From Corynebacterium glaucum (GTDB taxonomy: Bacteria > Actinomycetota > Actinomycetes > Mycobacteriales > Mycobacteriaceae), in NCBI RefSeq assembly GCF_002287505.1, contig NZ_CP019688.1:1662674-1726673 (forward strand): 64,000 nucleotides of DNA, given 5' to 3'. The position numbers and the translations under genes were made by a program. The first letter of the stretch is position 1; each line of letters begins with the position of its first letter. Positions 20,681 to 30,148 of this stretch are shown one piece after another. The notes beneath the pieces are model-generated. The model was not told the DNA's origin and did not search any database. It saw nothing but the letters and a program-made list of their open reading frames with translations.

Positions 20681-22399
20681 ATGCAGCGTTTCCAAGTCTG
20701 GGCACCCCACGCGCGCGACGTGCGCATCACCATCGACGGCGCCACGCACGACATGCGCGCCGAGGACCGCGGGTGGTGGTTCTGCGATGAGGTTCCGCAA
20801 GCCGGTCAGCGCTACACATTTTCGCTTTTCGACGGCACCGAGTGGACGAAGCCCTTGCCCGATCCGCGAACCCGCTCGCAACCTGACGGTGTGCACGGCC
20901 CGTCGGAGGTTGTGGCGGACGACTTCGAGTGGACCGACCACGATTGGGCCGGCATTCACCTGCGTGACCAGGTGATCTACGAGCTCCACGTGGGCACGTT
21001 CACTCCGGAGGGCACGTTCAACGCTGTCACCGACAAGCTGGAGTACCTCGCCGAGCTTGGTGTAAACGCCATCGAACTCATGCCGGTACAGCCGTTCGCC
21101 GGCACCCGGAATTGGGGCTACGACGGGGTGGACTGGTTTGCGGTCCAGCACTCATACGGCGGCCCAGAGGGCCTAAAACGGCTTGTCGACGCGGCCCACG
21201 CCGAAGGCATCGCCGTGATCCTGGACGTGGTTTATAACCACTTCGGCCCGGAAGGCAACTACAACCCGCTATTCGGCCCCTACACCACGCACGGCCGCAC
21301 GGGATGGGGCGACGTGGTGAACATTTCCGGCCCCGGCTCGGACGAGGTGCGCGCCTACATCCTGGACTCCGTGCGCCAGTGGCTGAGTGAGTTCCACGTC
21401 GACGGCCTTCGTCTTGACGCGGTGCATGCTTACGACGACCGCCGCGCGTACTCGCTGATGGAAGAGATCCGCCGCGTCGCCGACGAGGTTGCCGACGAAA
21501 CCCAGGTGCCGCGCACGATCATCGGTGAGACAGACCAGAACGACCCGCGCATCGTCAACGATGAATCGCGCGGCGGCTACGGCCTGTCCGCACAGTGGCT
21601 CGACGACGTGCACCACTGCGTGCACACCCTGATCACCGGCGAGCGCCAGGGCTACTACATCGACTACGGCACCGTCGAGCTCCTCGCAGACACACTGCGC
21701 AACGCCTACCGCTTCCGCGACACGTGGTCCGAGTTCCGCGCCCGCACCCACGGCCGCCCCTTGGACCTCAGCCAAGTGGCGCCTTGGCGCATGGTCACGT
21801 TTACCACCAACCATGACCAGACTGGGAACAGGGCTGCGGGTGACAGGCCGTCGCAAAGCTTGAGCCCCGAACAACTCGCCCTGCGTGCCGCGACCATCCT
21901 GCTGAGCCCTTTCACTCCGATGCTGTTCATGGGCGAGGAGTTTGGGGCGCGCACGCCGTTTCCGTTCTTCGTTTCGCACACCGACGATGAGCTTGCGCGA
22001 ATGACGCGCGAGGGCCGCCTGCAGGAGTTCGCCCGGCAGGGCTGGAACTACGCGGACGTACCCGACCCGCTCGATCCTAAGACCTTCGAGTCCGCACGGT
22101 TGGATTGGGAGTTTGAGAAGGAGCAAGTCTTGCTTCACGACGCCTACCGTGAACTGCTTGAAATCCGCCGCACCCGAGGCTTCAACCGCGAAGATCTGCG
22201 CGAGCTTCAGGTGGAGCACGGAGAAACGTGGCTGACCATGCGCGACGCGGCTGAAGGTTCGGTGACTTTCGCGGCGAACTTCTCGGACGCGCCGGTAACC
22301 GTGCCGGTGGGTGGCGAGCTGGTGTACTCGTTCACCACTCCGAAGGTAGGGGCCGAGGAGACCGTGTTGGACCCGTGGGGGTTTGCGGTGCTGGCGTAG
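20681..22399 (+). CDS. treZ: Maltooligosyl trehalose trehalohydrolase TreZ
   Basis: This 572-residue GH13 enzyme cleaves free trehalose from the product of TreY. It opens with the CBM48-type FQVWAPHARDVRI. Catalytic motifs: LDVVYNHFGPEGNY, DGLRLDAVHA (nucleophile Asp), TIIGETDQND (acid Glu) and FTTNHDQTGNRA. GARTPFPFFVSHTD is typical of TreZ. ATG 20681 matches the family start; an in-frame GTG at 20645 lies within the divergent gene. Confidence 0.95.
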   Translation: MQRFQVWAPHARDVRITIDGATHDMRAEDRGWWFCDEVPQAGQRYTFSLFDGTEWTKPLPDPRTRSQPDGVHGPSEVVADDFEWTDHDWAGIHLRDQVIYELHVGTFTPEGTFNAVTDKLEYLAELGVNAIELMPVQPFAGTRNWGYDGVDWFAVQHSYGGPEGLKRLVDAAHAEGIAVILDVVYNHFGPEGNYNPLFGPYTTHGRTGWGDVVNISGPGSDEVRAYILDSVRQWLSEFHVDGLRLDAVHAYDDRRAYSLMEEIRRVADEVADETQVPRTIIGETDQNDPRIVNDESRGGYGLSAQWLDDVHHCVHTLITGERQGYYIDYGTVELLADTLRNAYRFRDTWSEFRARTHGRPLDLSQVAPWRMVTFTTNHDQTGNRAAGDRPSQSLSPEQLALRAATILLSPFTPMLFMGEEFGARTPFPFFVSHTDDELARMTREGRLQEFARQGWNYADVPDPLDPKTFESARLDWEFEKEQVLLHDAYRELLEIRRTRGFNREDLRELQVEHGETWLTMRDAAEGSVTFAANFSDAPVTVPVGGELVYSFTTPKVGAEETVLDPWGFAVLA

Positions 22400-22420
22400 C
22401 TGTTGGCTTATTGCAATGGC

Positions 22421-23701
22421 TTACCCGGAGACGATGTACTCGTACTCCGGGGTGCCCGGCTCGAGACGGCGACATTCGATGGGCGAATCCGCCATGCGTT
22501 CCAGCAGCGGTTCCAGGTCGCTGGCGCGGGTGAGCTCCAGGCCCACGAGGGCGGCACCGGTCTCGCGGTTGTTCTTCTTCAAGTACTCGAAGAGGACGAT
22601 GTCGTCGTCTTTGCCGAGGATGTCCGTGAGGAAGGTGCGCAGCTGGCCCGGCTCCTGCGGGAAGTTGACCAGGAAGTAGTGACGCAGCCCCCGGTGCACC
22701 AGGGAGCGTTCCATGACCTCGGCGTAGCGCAGCACGTCATTGTTTCCACCAGAGATAATGCACACCACGGTGGTGTCCGGCTGGATTTTCATATTGCTCA
22801 GCCCCGCCACCGCGAGTGCACCGGCAGGCTCGGCAATAATGCCCTCGTTTTGGTACAGGGAGAGCATCTCGGTGCATACGGCACCTTCGTCGGCAAGCAA
22901 AAGGTGGGTGCGGCCCTGGTTGCGCTCGATGACTTCGTAAGGGAACTCTCCGATGCGCTTGACCGCGGCGCCGTCGACGAAAGGGTCGATGTCGGTGAGG
23001 GTGACCGGGCCCTCGTTTTCCAGCGCAGCGGTGAGCGATGCGGCGCCGCGCGGCTCGACGCCGACTATGGCGGTGCGGGGCGACATGTCCGCGAAGTACG
23101 AGGTCACGCCCGCGAACAGCCCGCCGCCGCCGACCGGCACAACCATCGTGTCCAGCTGACGGCCTAGCCCGGTGAGCTGCGCGAGAATCTCCGCGGCGAC
23201 GGTGCCCTGGCCGATGACGGTGTCGCGGGAGTCGAACGGCTCAATGATTGTGGCACCGCGGGCCGCTGCGTCCTCTCGCGCCGCCTGGGCGGCCTCGTCA
23301 AAGGTGTTGCCGGTGACCACTAGCTCGATGTTGTCACCACCGTGTACGCGGATTCGGTCCCGCTTCTGCTTCGGAGTGGGCTTGGGAACGAAGATCTTGC
23401 CCTGGATATTCAGCGCCCGACACGCGTACGCCACGCCTTGCGCGTGGTTACCGGCGGACGCGGCGACAACGCCAGCGGCGCGGTCCCCCTCCGACAGCCC
23501 CGAGATGCCGTAGTAGGCGCCCCGGATCTTGTACGAACGCACGTCCTGCAAATCCTCACGCTTGAGGTATATCTGCGCGTTGTACTGCTCCGACAGTCGC
23601 GGACAGTACTGCAGGGGCGTCGGCTCAATCACCGACGAAATCCTGGCCTGCGCTGCTTGGATGTCTGCGGCGCGAACTGGCTGGAACGTGCTGGAGGTCA
23701 T
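22421..23701 (-). CDS. ilvA: Threonine dehydratase, biosynthetic (IlvA)
   Basis: This 426-residue fold-type II PLP enzyme deaminates threonine to 2-oxobutanoate, the first step of isoleucine synthesis. The PLP lysine is in VRSYKIRGAYYG, with the glycine-rich phosphate loop VPVGGGGLFAG and SGGNNDV near the end of the catalytic part. A single ACT-like regulatory domain forms the last 90 or so residues (HYFLVNFPQEPGQLRTF). That is shorter than the E. coli enzyme with two such modules and typical of corynebacteria. Confidence 0.95.
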   Translation of the reverse strand: MTSSTFQPVRAADIQAAQARISSVIEPTPLQYCPRLSEQYNAQIYLKREDLQDVRSYKIRGAYYGISGLSEGDRAAGVVAASAGNHAQGVAYACRALNIQGKIFVPKPTPKQKRDRIRVHGGDNIELVVTGNTFDEAAQAAREDAAARGATIIEPFDSRDTVIGQGTVAAEILAQLTGLGRQLDTMVVPVGGGGLFAGVTSYFADMSPRTAIVGVEPRGAASLTAALENEGPVTLTDIDPFVDGAAVKRIGEFPYEVIERNQGRTHLLLADEGAVCTEMLSLYQNEGIIAEPAGALAVAGLSNMKIQPDTTVVCIISGGNNDVLRYAEVMERSLVHRGLRHYFLVNFPQEPGQLRTFLTDILGKDDDIVLFEYLKKNNRETGAALVGLELTRASDLEPLLERMADSPIECRRLEPGTPEYEYIVSG

Positions 23702-23715
23702 GGTGGCTAATACTA
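23702..23715 (-). promoter_or_regulatory. Probable leaderless ilvA promoter
   Basis: TAGTAT (23715-23710, minus strand) ends 8 bases before the ilvA ATG at 23701. Confidence 0.45.
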
Positions 23716-23816
23716 ATTCCCAGCTGGTTTCAGCGGGAACGCGGGCTGTGCTCAGCTGAGAAACCTGATAGATTTTTCAGCTATCTGAACCGTTGCTTAT
23801 GCGAGGAGACTGACGC

Positions 23817-24293
23817 ATGAAATCACGTACCGCACTTGCCGTCTTGACTGCCACATGCCTGTGCATGGGCGGAGTTGCAACCGCGCAAGCGCAGAGCAGC
23901 TCCTCGTCTGAAGGCAGCTCACTGTCGACCGGCAGCCGCTCCTCCGATGGCGGCTCGTCGCAGGGTGAAGGTTCTTCGCGCAGCGGCGGCTCCTCCGACG
24001 ACGGGAAATCGCCGATCACATCCACTGTGCGGGTCACCGCACCGGCAGTGACGGTCACTGCTTCGCCGACTACCTCCCCCGCCCCGACCTTTACCCCGGG
24101 TGGTCCGAGCTCGGATTTCATCGCCCGCGGCATTCTCGATGACGAGACCAAGGAGATTTTCGACGGGATTCAAGCCGTCATCCTGCTCGGCACCGGCCTG
24201 CTCCAGCTCGGCGTCATTCTGGTCGAGATCTCGCCTCGCTGGAAGGCCGCCATGGAGCAGTGGCTCGCCTCGCTGAACATCAAAGTCGGGTAA
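23817..24293 (+). CDS. Small secreted Ser-rich protein with a C-terminal hydrophobic segment
   Basis: This 158-residue protein has a Sec signal peptide (MKSRTALAVL..., cleavage near ATAQAQ at about residue 26), then a Ser/Gly-rich low-complexity region (27-68) and a Thr/Pro/Val stretch (70-100). The C-terminal domain holds a hydrophobic span at about 120-142. The architecture suggests a surface or membrane-tethered protein on a flexible stalk. GGAG lies 9 bases before the ATG. No family recognised. Confidence 0.7.
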   Translation: MKSRTALAVLTATCLCMGGVATAQAQSSSSSEGSSLSTGSRSSDGGSSQGEGSSRSGGSSDDGKSPITSTVRVTAPAVTVTASPTTSPAPTFTPGGPSSDFIARGILDDETKEIFDGIQAVILLGTGLLQLGVILVEISPRWKAAMEQWLASLNIKVG

Positions 24294-24302
24294 CTAAGCG
24301 CT

Positions 24303-24322
24303 CGGCGGGCTACTACCCGCCG
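24303..24322. terminator. Candidate bidirectional terminator hairpin
   Basis: CGGCGGG-CTACTA-CCCGCCG is a perfect 7-base stem with a 6-base loop between the convergent secreted-protein gene and dnaE. It has no T-tract, so intrinsic termination would be weak. Confidence 0.4.
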
Positions 24323-24328
24323 GCCGCC

Positions 24329-27300
24329 CTAACCCAAGATGCCCGGCCCCATGGACGCCTTCAGGTCGCCCATGAGCGATGCTGAGCGTTCAATACGCAG
24401 GTGATCCCCGAGGACCATCAGCTGACTGTGCTCCCCGTTGACCAGGTTCAGGTAGACATCGGTGTCACCAGGGTTGTTGACCAGGACCTGCTTGAGCTTG
24501 GAAATGTTGTCCACCGTGCACTGATCGGTGCGCATGGTGAGCCGTAGCGGTAGACCCGCACCGTTTCCCGGGCCAAGGTCGGGGACCTTCACGTCGTCGC
24601 CGAACAAGCTCATGCGATCATCGCGCCACGACACGTGCGCCTTCACCAGAATGATGTTGTCCTCCACGATCTGCGGCGCGACAAGCGCGTAAACCTTGTT
24701 GAACAACAGCACCTCGACCTGCGCACCGTGGTGATCCTCGATGGTGACGATGGCCCACGGTGAGCCGTCCTTTTTGGAAAAGCGGCGATCCACCGAGGAG
24801 ATCAGACCACCGATGGTCACCTCCGCACCGTGCCGGAGCTCGCCTCCCAGGATGGTGGTGAGCTCGGTGTCAGTTTGCATGTCGATAGCCTCTTCGAAGC
24901 CGTCGAGCGGGTGGCCCGAGACGTACAAACCGAGCATCTCGCGCTCGAGGGCGAGCTTGTGCTTGCGATCCCATTCGTCATCCGGCACCTCGATGGCAAA
25001 CGCGGAGACCGCACCCTCAGCTTCGTCCCCGCCAAAGGCCGCGAAGAGGTCGAACTGACCCTTGTCAGCAGCCTTCTTTGTCGACAACACCGAGTCGACC
25101 GCATCCTCCTGGATGAGCATGAGGCCTTTGCGTGGGTGGCCGAGCGAGTCGAAGGCACCGGCCTTGATCAGGGACTCCGTAATGCGCTTGTTGCAGGCGG
25201 CGAGATCGATCTTGTCCAAGTAGTCAGAGAAACCGGTGAACTGCCCCTTGGTGCGACGCGTTTCCTTGATGGACTCGACCACCTCGGCGCCGACGTTGCG
25301 GATTGCGGCGAGACCGTAGCGCACGTCCTCACCAACTGCGATGAAGTTCTCCTCCGACTCGTTGATGTCCGGCTGCAGTACCGAAACACCCATGTGGCGG
25401 CAGTCTGCGAGATAGATCGCGGATTTATCTTTCTTGTCACCGACCGAGGTCAGCAGCGCCGCCATGTACTCCGCGGTGTAGTTCGCCTTCATGTAAGCAG
25501 TCCAGTACGACACCAGGGCGTAACCGGCAGCGTGCGACTTGTTGAACGCGTAAGACGCGAACGGCTCGATCGTGCCCCACAACGCATCGACTGCGGCCTT
25601 GGAATAGCCGTTCTCAAACATGCCGGCCGAGAATGTCTCGTACTCCTTGGCCAGCACCTCGGGCTTCTTCTTACCCATCGCCTTGCGGAAGCCATCTGCT
25701 TGGCCGGCAGTGTAGTTCGCCACCTTCTGCGAGATATTCATGATCTGCTCTTGGTAGACGATGAGGCCGTAAGTCTCGTCGAGAATTTCTTTGAGTGGCT
25801 CTTCGAGCTCTGGGTGGATGGGGGTGATGGGCTTGCGACCGTTCTTGCGGTCCGCGTAATCCCAGTGCGCGTTCACACCCATCGGTCCCGGGCGGTAGAG
25901 CGCCAGCGACGCGACAATATCGTTGAACCCGGTCGGCTTCATGCGCTTGAGCAGCTCTTGCATGCCGCCCGAGTCGAGCTGGAAGACACCGAGCGTATCG
26001 CCGCGCGAGAGGAGCTCGTAGACCTTCTCGTTGTCGGTGGTCAGGGCCTCCAGGTCGATGGTTTCGCCCCGGTTCTTTTCGACGTTCTCGAGCGCATCTC
26101 CAAGCACCGTGAGGTTGCGAAGCCCCAGGAAGTCCATCTTCAGCAGACCGATGGCCTCACATGCCGGGTAGTCCCAGCCTGTGATGAGTGCGCCGTCGGC
26201 AGGGCGCTTCCACATCGGGATGTGCTCCATGAGCGGCACGGACGCCATAATCACTGCACACGCGTGGACACCAGCTTGGCGCACCACGCCCTCGAGGCCC
26301 CGTGCCGTCTCATAGATCTTTGCGACGTCCGGGTCCGTCTCAATCAGCGAGCGCACTTCAGCCGCCTCGGCGTAGCGCGCGTGCTCCGGGTCGGTGATGC
26401 CGGACAGCGGAATGTCCTTCGCCATAATCGCCGGCGGTAGCGCGGCGTTGATGCGGTCGGCCATCTGGAAACCCGGTTGTCCGAAGTTCACCTTGGCCGA
26501 ATCCTTGATCGCCTGTTTGGTCTTCACGGTGCCGAAGGTGATCACCTGAGCGATCTTGTCCTCGCCCCAGCGCTCTGCGGCGTAGGTGATCATCTCGCCG
26601 CGGCGGCGATCGTCGAAGTCGATATCGATATCCGGCGCACTCGGGCGCTCCGGGTTGAGGAAGCGCTCGAAGAGCAGACCGTGCTCCATCGGGTCGATGT
26701 TGGTGATGGTGAGCGCGTACGCAACTAGCGCGCCAGCGGCTGAACCACGGCCAGGACCGACGCGGATGCCAATCTCGCGGGCGTGCTTGATCAGCTCCGC
26801 GACGATGAGGAAGTAGGACGGGTAGCCCTTCATGTCGATCACGTCGATCTCGTAATTCGCGCGCTCGATGTAATCCTGGGGCACCTCGGCGCCATTGAAC
26901 CGGTCCTCCAGCCCGCGCATGACTTCTTTGCGAAGCCACGTGGTCGGGGTCTCGCCCTCCGGTACGTCGGCGATTGGCATGCGGTCGTGCGGGTGCTCTT
27001 CCCACAGCTCGGAGTAATCACCGACGCGTTCAGCGATCCACAGGGTGTTGTCGCAGCCGTCGGGTACTTCCGAGTCCCACAGCTCGCGCATCTGCTCTGC
27101 GGATTTGATGTAGTAGCCCGTGCCGTCGAACTTGAAGCGGTCCGGGTCCATCAGTGTCTTACCGGTTTGCACGCAGAGCATCGCCTCGTGCGCGGGTGCC
27201 TGAGATTCAAGCACGTAGTGGCAGTCGTTGGTGACCAGCGGAGGGAGGTCGAGCGCTTCGCCGATACGTAGCAGGTCTTCACGAACGCGGCGCTCGATGT

Positions 27301-27892
27301 GCAGGCCGTGATCCATCAGCTCGAGGAAGTAATTGTCCCTGCCATAGATGTCCTGCCACATCGCGGCAGCCTCGAGCGCAGCGTCGAATTGCCCCAGACG
27401 CAAGCGCGTTTGCACGTCACCCGACGGGCAGCCCGTCGTAGCGATGATTCCGTCAGCGTGCTCCGCGATGAGCTCGGCATCCATGCGCGGCCACTTACCC
27501 AATTGCCCCTCATAGGACGCGAGGGAAGACAGCTTGAACAAGTTGCGCAAACCGGTGGCGTTCTCGGCCAGCATGGTCTGGTGCAGGTACGCACCGGAGG
27601 CAGACACGTCGTCAGACTTTTGATCGGGCGTGCCCCAAAGTTGGCGCTTCTTATCGAAACGGCTTCCGGGTGCCATGTACGCCTCGATGCCGATGATCGG
27701 CTTGATGCCAGCATCGACCATGCGGCGATAAAACGCGTTTGAGCCGAACATGTTGCCGTGGTCGGTCATTCCGACTGCAGGCATGCCCTGGCGGGTGACC
27801 TCCTCGGCGAGCAAATCCACCTTCGCCATCCCATCGAGCATGGAGAATTCGGTGTGATTATGCAGATGCACGAAGGAGGAGTTCTTGGCCAT
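24329..27892 (-). CDS. dnaE: DNA polymerase III alpha subunit DnaE1
   Basis: This 1187-residue replicative polymerase begins with a PHP domain ([25 protein letters not shown]). The C-family polymerase active site is at about residues 405-560: [16 protein letters not shown] and [12 protein letters not shown] (catalytic acids). Helix-hairpin-helix and OB-fold regions follow ([16 protein letters not shown]). ATG 27892 is preferred: TACAAT ends exactly 7 bases upstream, while the other ATG (27901) is formed by the -10 box itself. In actinobacteria the PHP domain of DnaE1 is the proofreading nuclease (known from mycobacteria). Confidence 0.96.
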   Translation of the reverse strand: MAKNSSFVHLHNHTEFSMLDGMAKVDLLAEEVTRQGMPAVGMTDHGNMFGSNAFYRRMVDAGIKPIIGIEAYMAPGSRFDKKRQLWGTPDQKSDDVSASGAYLHQTMLAENATGLRNLFKLSSLASYEGQLGKWPRMDAELIAEHADGIIATTGCPSGDVQTRLRLGQFDAALEAAAMWQDIYGRDNYFLELMDHGLHIERRVREDLLRIGEALDLPPLVTNDCHYVLESQAPAHEAMLCVQTGKTLMDPDRFKFDGTGYYIKSAEQMRELWDSEVPDGCDNTLWIAERVGDYSELWEEHPHDRMPIADVPEGETPTTWLRKEVMRGLEDRFNGAEVPQDYIERANYEIDVIDMKGYPSYFLIVAELIKHAREIGIRVGPGRGSAAGALVAYALTITNIDPMEHGLLFERFLNPERPSAPDIDIDFDDRRRGEMITYAAERWGEDKIAQVITFGTVKTKQAIKDSAKVNFGQPGFQMADRINAALPPAIMAKDIPLSGITDPEHARYAEAAEVRSLIETDPDVAKIYETARGLEGVVRQAGVHACAVIMASVPLMEHIPMWKRPADGALITGWDYPACEAIGLLKMDFLGLRNLTVLGDALENVEKNRGETIDLEALTTDNEKVYELLSRGDTLGVFQLDSGGMQELLKRMKPTGFNDIVASLALYRPGPMGVNAHWDYADRKNGRKPITPIHPELEEPLKEILDETYGLIVYQEQIMNISQKVANYTAGQADGFRKAMGKKKPEVLAKEYETFSAGMFENGYSKAAVDALWGTIEPFASYAFNKSHAAGYALVSYWTAYMKANYTAEYMAALLTSVGDKKDKSAIYLADCRHMGVSVLQPDINESEENFIAVGEDVRYGLAAIRNVGAEVVESIKETRRTKGQFTGFSDYLDKIDLAACNKRITESLIKAGAFDSLGHPRKGLMLIQEDAVDSVLSTKKAADKGQFDLFAAFGGDEAEGAVSAFAIEVPDDEWDRKHKLALEREMLGLYVSGHPLDGFEEAIDMQTDTELTTILGGELRHGAEVTIGGLISSVDRRFSKKDGSPWAIVTIEDHHGAQVEVLLFNKVYALVAPQIVEDNIILVKAHVSWRDDRMSLFGDDVKVPDLGPGNGAGLPLRLTMRTDQCTVDNISKLKQVLVNNPGDTDVYLNLVNGEHSQLMVLGDHLRIERSASLMGDLKASMGPGILG

Positions 27893-27905
27893 GCGGCTCA
27901 TTGTA
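27893..27905 (-). promoter_or_regulatory. Leaderless dnaE promoter (-10 box)
   Basis: TACAAT (27905-27900, minus strand) followed by 7 bases and ATG 27892, the same arrangement as at hisD. Confidence 0.6.
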
Positions 27906-27925
27906 TCGGCCGCGCCAACACTCCC

Positions 27926-29197
27926 CTATTCGTAACGAAGTGCTTCGACTGGCTCCATTTTCGCCGCTCGCGATGCCGGGTACGCGCCGAAGAAGACGCC
28001 GATGGCCAGCGAGAAGAACAGCGCGAGAAGCACCGCCACAATCGACGGCGTCGCAAACGCGTCGAACGCTGCGGTTCCAGCCATACCGAGCAACCCACCG
28101 AGCACGACGCCAATGATGCCGCCGAGCAAGCACACCATCATCGCTTCGATGATGAATTGCATACGAATGTCGCTTTGGGTAGCCCCGAGTGCCTTGCGGA
28201 CGCCAATCTCCCTCGTGCGCTCAGTGACGGTAATAAGCATGATGTTCATCACGCCAATGCCACCGACCAGGAGCGAAATACCCGCGATCGCGGAGAGCAC
28301 CGACGTCATGATGGCGAACACCTGCGTCAGTTCCTTAATCGCGTCAGACATGTCGAGTACCTCTGCCGTGTACTCGTCATTTCCCCTGTAAAGGCGGTCG
28401 AGGTAGGTCTGCAGATCCGATTGGAACACCGCGGTTTCCTCCTCCGCGCTCGAGCGCACGGTGAAGAAATTGAACCATTCGGCGTCCATACCAACGCGGT
28501 TCGCGCCGCTGATCGGGATATAGATATCCGCGAACGACTGCGGCCCCATCTGCATGCCGCCCTCGTTAACGTCCTTGGCGATGCCCACCACGGTGAAGAC
28601 CGCGATCTGCCCGTTCGCCTCGACATCAATCCGGCTGCCCAGGGCCTCCTGCGGATTGCCGCCGAACACCGCATCCACGAGCGACCAAGTCACCACCGCG
28701 AGCGGACGTTGCCCATCGATGTCGTCTTGGGTGATCCCGCGACCGTATTCGATGTCGATGCCCCGCATCTCCAGCGACGCAGGCAACACTGGGTTGATCC
28801 CGGTGCTCACAGGCGTGTCTTCGAACAAGACTTCGCCGTTACCGGAGTTCTCTATGTCGATGCCTTCGACGCGCTCGCCAAAGTGCGCTTGAAGATCTTC
28901 GAAATCCTGAAGCGACATCGCGTTTTCGGCATCCATGGCTGGCGCGTAGTCTAACGCCGCGAAAGGATCGTCGGAAACTTCTTCTTCGTCAGGCCGCTCG
29001 TGCACCATCACCATGTGCGTCGTGGTGCCAATGCCCTGCATGCCGCTCATCACCTGGTTCTGGAGGCCACGACCCAGGGTGGTGATGACAATGACGGCGG
29101 TGATACCGATGATGATGCCCAGCAGCGTCAGCAGCGAGCGCATCTTGTTGTTGTTCAGGCTTGACAGCGCAAGCCTGAGCGATTCTCCGATGTTCAC
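27926..29197 (-). CDS. MacB-like ABC transporter permease
   Basis: This 423-residue permease has one N-terminal span (SLLTLLGIIIGITAVIVITT, residues 20-39) and an extracytoplasmic MacB-PCD domain of about 220 residues. Three C-terminal spans at about 290-315, 340-365 and 385-405 contain the FtsX-type motif REIGVRKALGAT. It is 5 bases downstream of the ATPase gene and forms a tripartite-like cassette with it and the adaptor. Such systems export peptides, lipids or drugs, or transduce force; the substrate here is unknown. Confidence 0.9.
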   Translation of the reverse strand: MNIGESLRLALSSLNNNKMRSLLTLLGIIIGITAVIVITTLGRGLQNQVMSGMQGIGTTTHMVMVHERPDEEEVSDDPFAALDYAPAMDAENAMSLQDFEDLQAHFGERVEGIDIENSGNGEVLFEDTPVSTGINPVLPASLEMRGIDIEYGRGITQDDIDGQRPLAVVTWSLVDAVFGGNPQEALGSRIDVEANGQIAVFTVVGIAKDVNEGGMQMGPQSFADIYIPISGANRVGMDAEWFNFFTVRSSAEEETAVFQSDLQTYLDRLYRGNDEYTAEVLDMSDAIKELTQVFAIMTSVLSAIAGISLLVGGIGVMNIMLITVTERTREIGVRKALGATQSDIRMQFIIEAMMVCLLGGIIGVVLGGLLGMAGTAAFDAFATPSIVAVLLALFFSLAIGVFFGAYPASRAAKMEPVEALRYE

Positions 29198-29202
29198 GCA
29201 GC

Positions 29203-30138
29203 TTACGCCCCTTCGTGTCGCATGCCCGAGGGTTCACGGATGTCGTTGATGCGCCCGTCGATAATCTCCACGATGCGCTCCGTCTCCTCGGCGAGTTCTG
29301 GGTTGTGAGTGATCAGCACGATCGCTTTGCCAAGCTCATCGTGCAACTGGTGGAACAGGTCCATCACCAATCGGCCGGTTTTGGTATCCAATGCGCCGGT
29401 GGGTTCGTCGGCAAGCAAAAGGTCCGGGTCATTCGCTAGCGCGCGAGCAATCGCGACGCGCTGCTTCTGACCACCGGAGAGCTCATTCGGCTGGTGGTGA
29501 ATGCGCTCGCCCATGCCCATCATGCCGAGCAGCTCCTCAGCGCGAGCTTCGCGGGCTTTCTTGTCCACGCCCGCGTACATCATCGGCATTGCGACGTTCT
29601 GCAGCGCGTCGATGCGTCCCACCAGGTTGAAGTTTTGGAAGACAAAACCGATGTTGTGGCTGCGGTAAGTTGCCAGTTCCTTGTCGCTCTTCGCGTACAC
29701 CGGCTCGCCGTTGAACGCGTAGGCACCCTCGGTGGGTCGATCCAGCATGCCGATCAAGTTCATCAACGTGGACTTGCCGCCGCCGGACGGGCCGACGATG
29801 GATACGAACTCGCGCTGCTGTGCCTGGAACTCGACACCGTGCAGCACAGTGAGCTCGCTCGGCTCGCCCACGTTGTAGGTCTTGACAATGTTGCGCATGT
29901 CAATGAGCAAGCCGGTATCGGCAAGTTGTGGGCCCGCCGGTGCCGCCGGTGCCGCTGGTTGCTCTGGAGCCACCGCTAGCTGCTCTGGGGCCACCGCCGG
30001 TTGCTCACCGGTCGCAGGTTCCTCACCGAAGAAGAACGGATCGTTGTCGTGTTGGGGCTGTGGCTGTGGCTGTGGCACAGACTGCACCTGTGGCTCCGCT
30101 TTCTGCCGGGATTTTTTGCGCCAGAATGGGGTACTCAT
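29203..30138 (-). CDS. MacB/LolD-type ABC transporter ATP-binding protein with Pro/Gln-rich extension
   Basis: This 311-residue protein has a canonical ABC domain from about residue 76: Walker A GPSGGGKST, Q-loop FVFQNFNLVGR, signature LSGGQKQRVAIARAL and Walker B LLLADEPTGALD. The first 75 residues are unusual: a basic start (RKKSRQK), a PQPQPQPQ tract and repeats of AVAPEQ. ATG 30138 is supported by AGGGGAGA just upstream. An N-terminal disordered tail of this size is not part of the core family. Confidence 0.92.
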   Translation of the reverse strand: MSTPFWRKKSRQKAEPQVQSVPQPQPQPQHDNDPFFFGEEPATGEQPAVAPEQLAVAPEQPAAPAAPAGPQLADTGLLIDMRNIVKTYNVGEPSELTVLHGVEFQAQQREFVSIVGPSGGGKSTLMNLIGMLDRPTEGAYAFNGEPVYAKSDKELATYRSHNIGFVFQNFNLVGRIDALQNVAMPMMYAGVDKKAREARAEELLGMMGMGERIHHQPNELSGGQKQRVAIARALANDPDLLLADEPTGALDTKTGRLVMDLFHQLHDELGKAIVLITHNPELAEETERIVEIIDGRINDIREPSGMRHEGA

Positions 30139-30148
30139 ACACTCTCCC

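Noticed and set aside
22400..22420. Terminator between treZ and ilvA
   Set aside because: No stem-loop is visible in the short convergent spacer.
24303..24322. Strong intrinsic terminator
   Set aside because: The stem is good but no T-tract follows on either strand, so it is kept only as a weak candidate.
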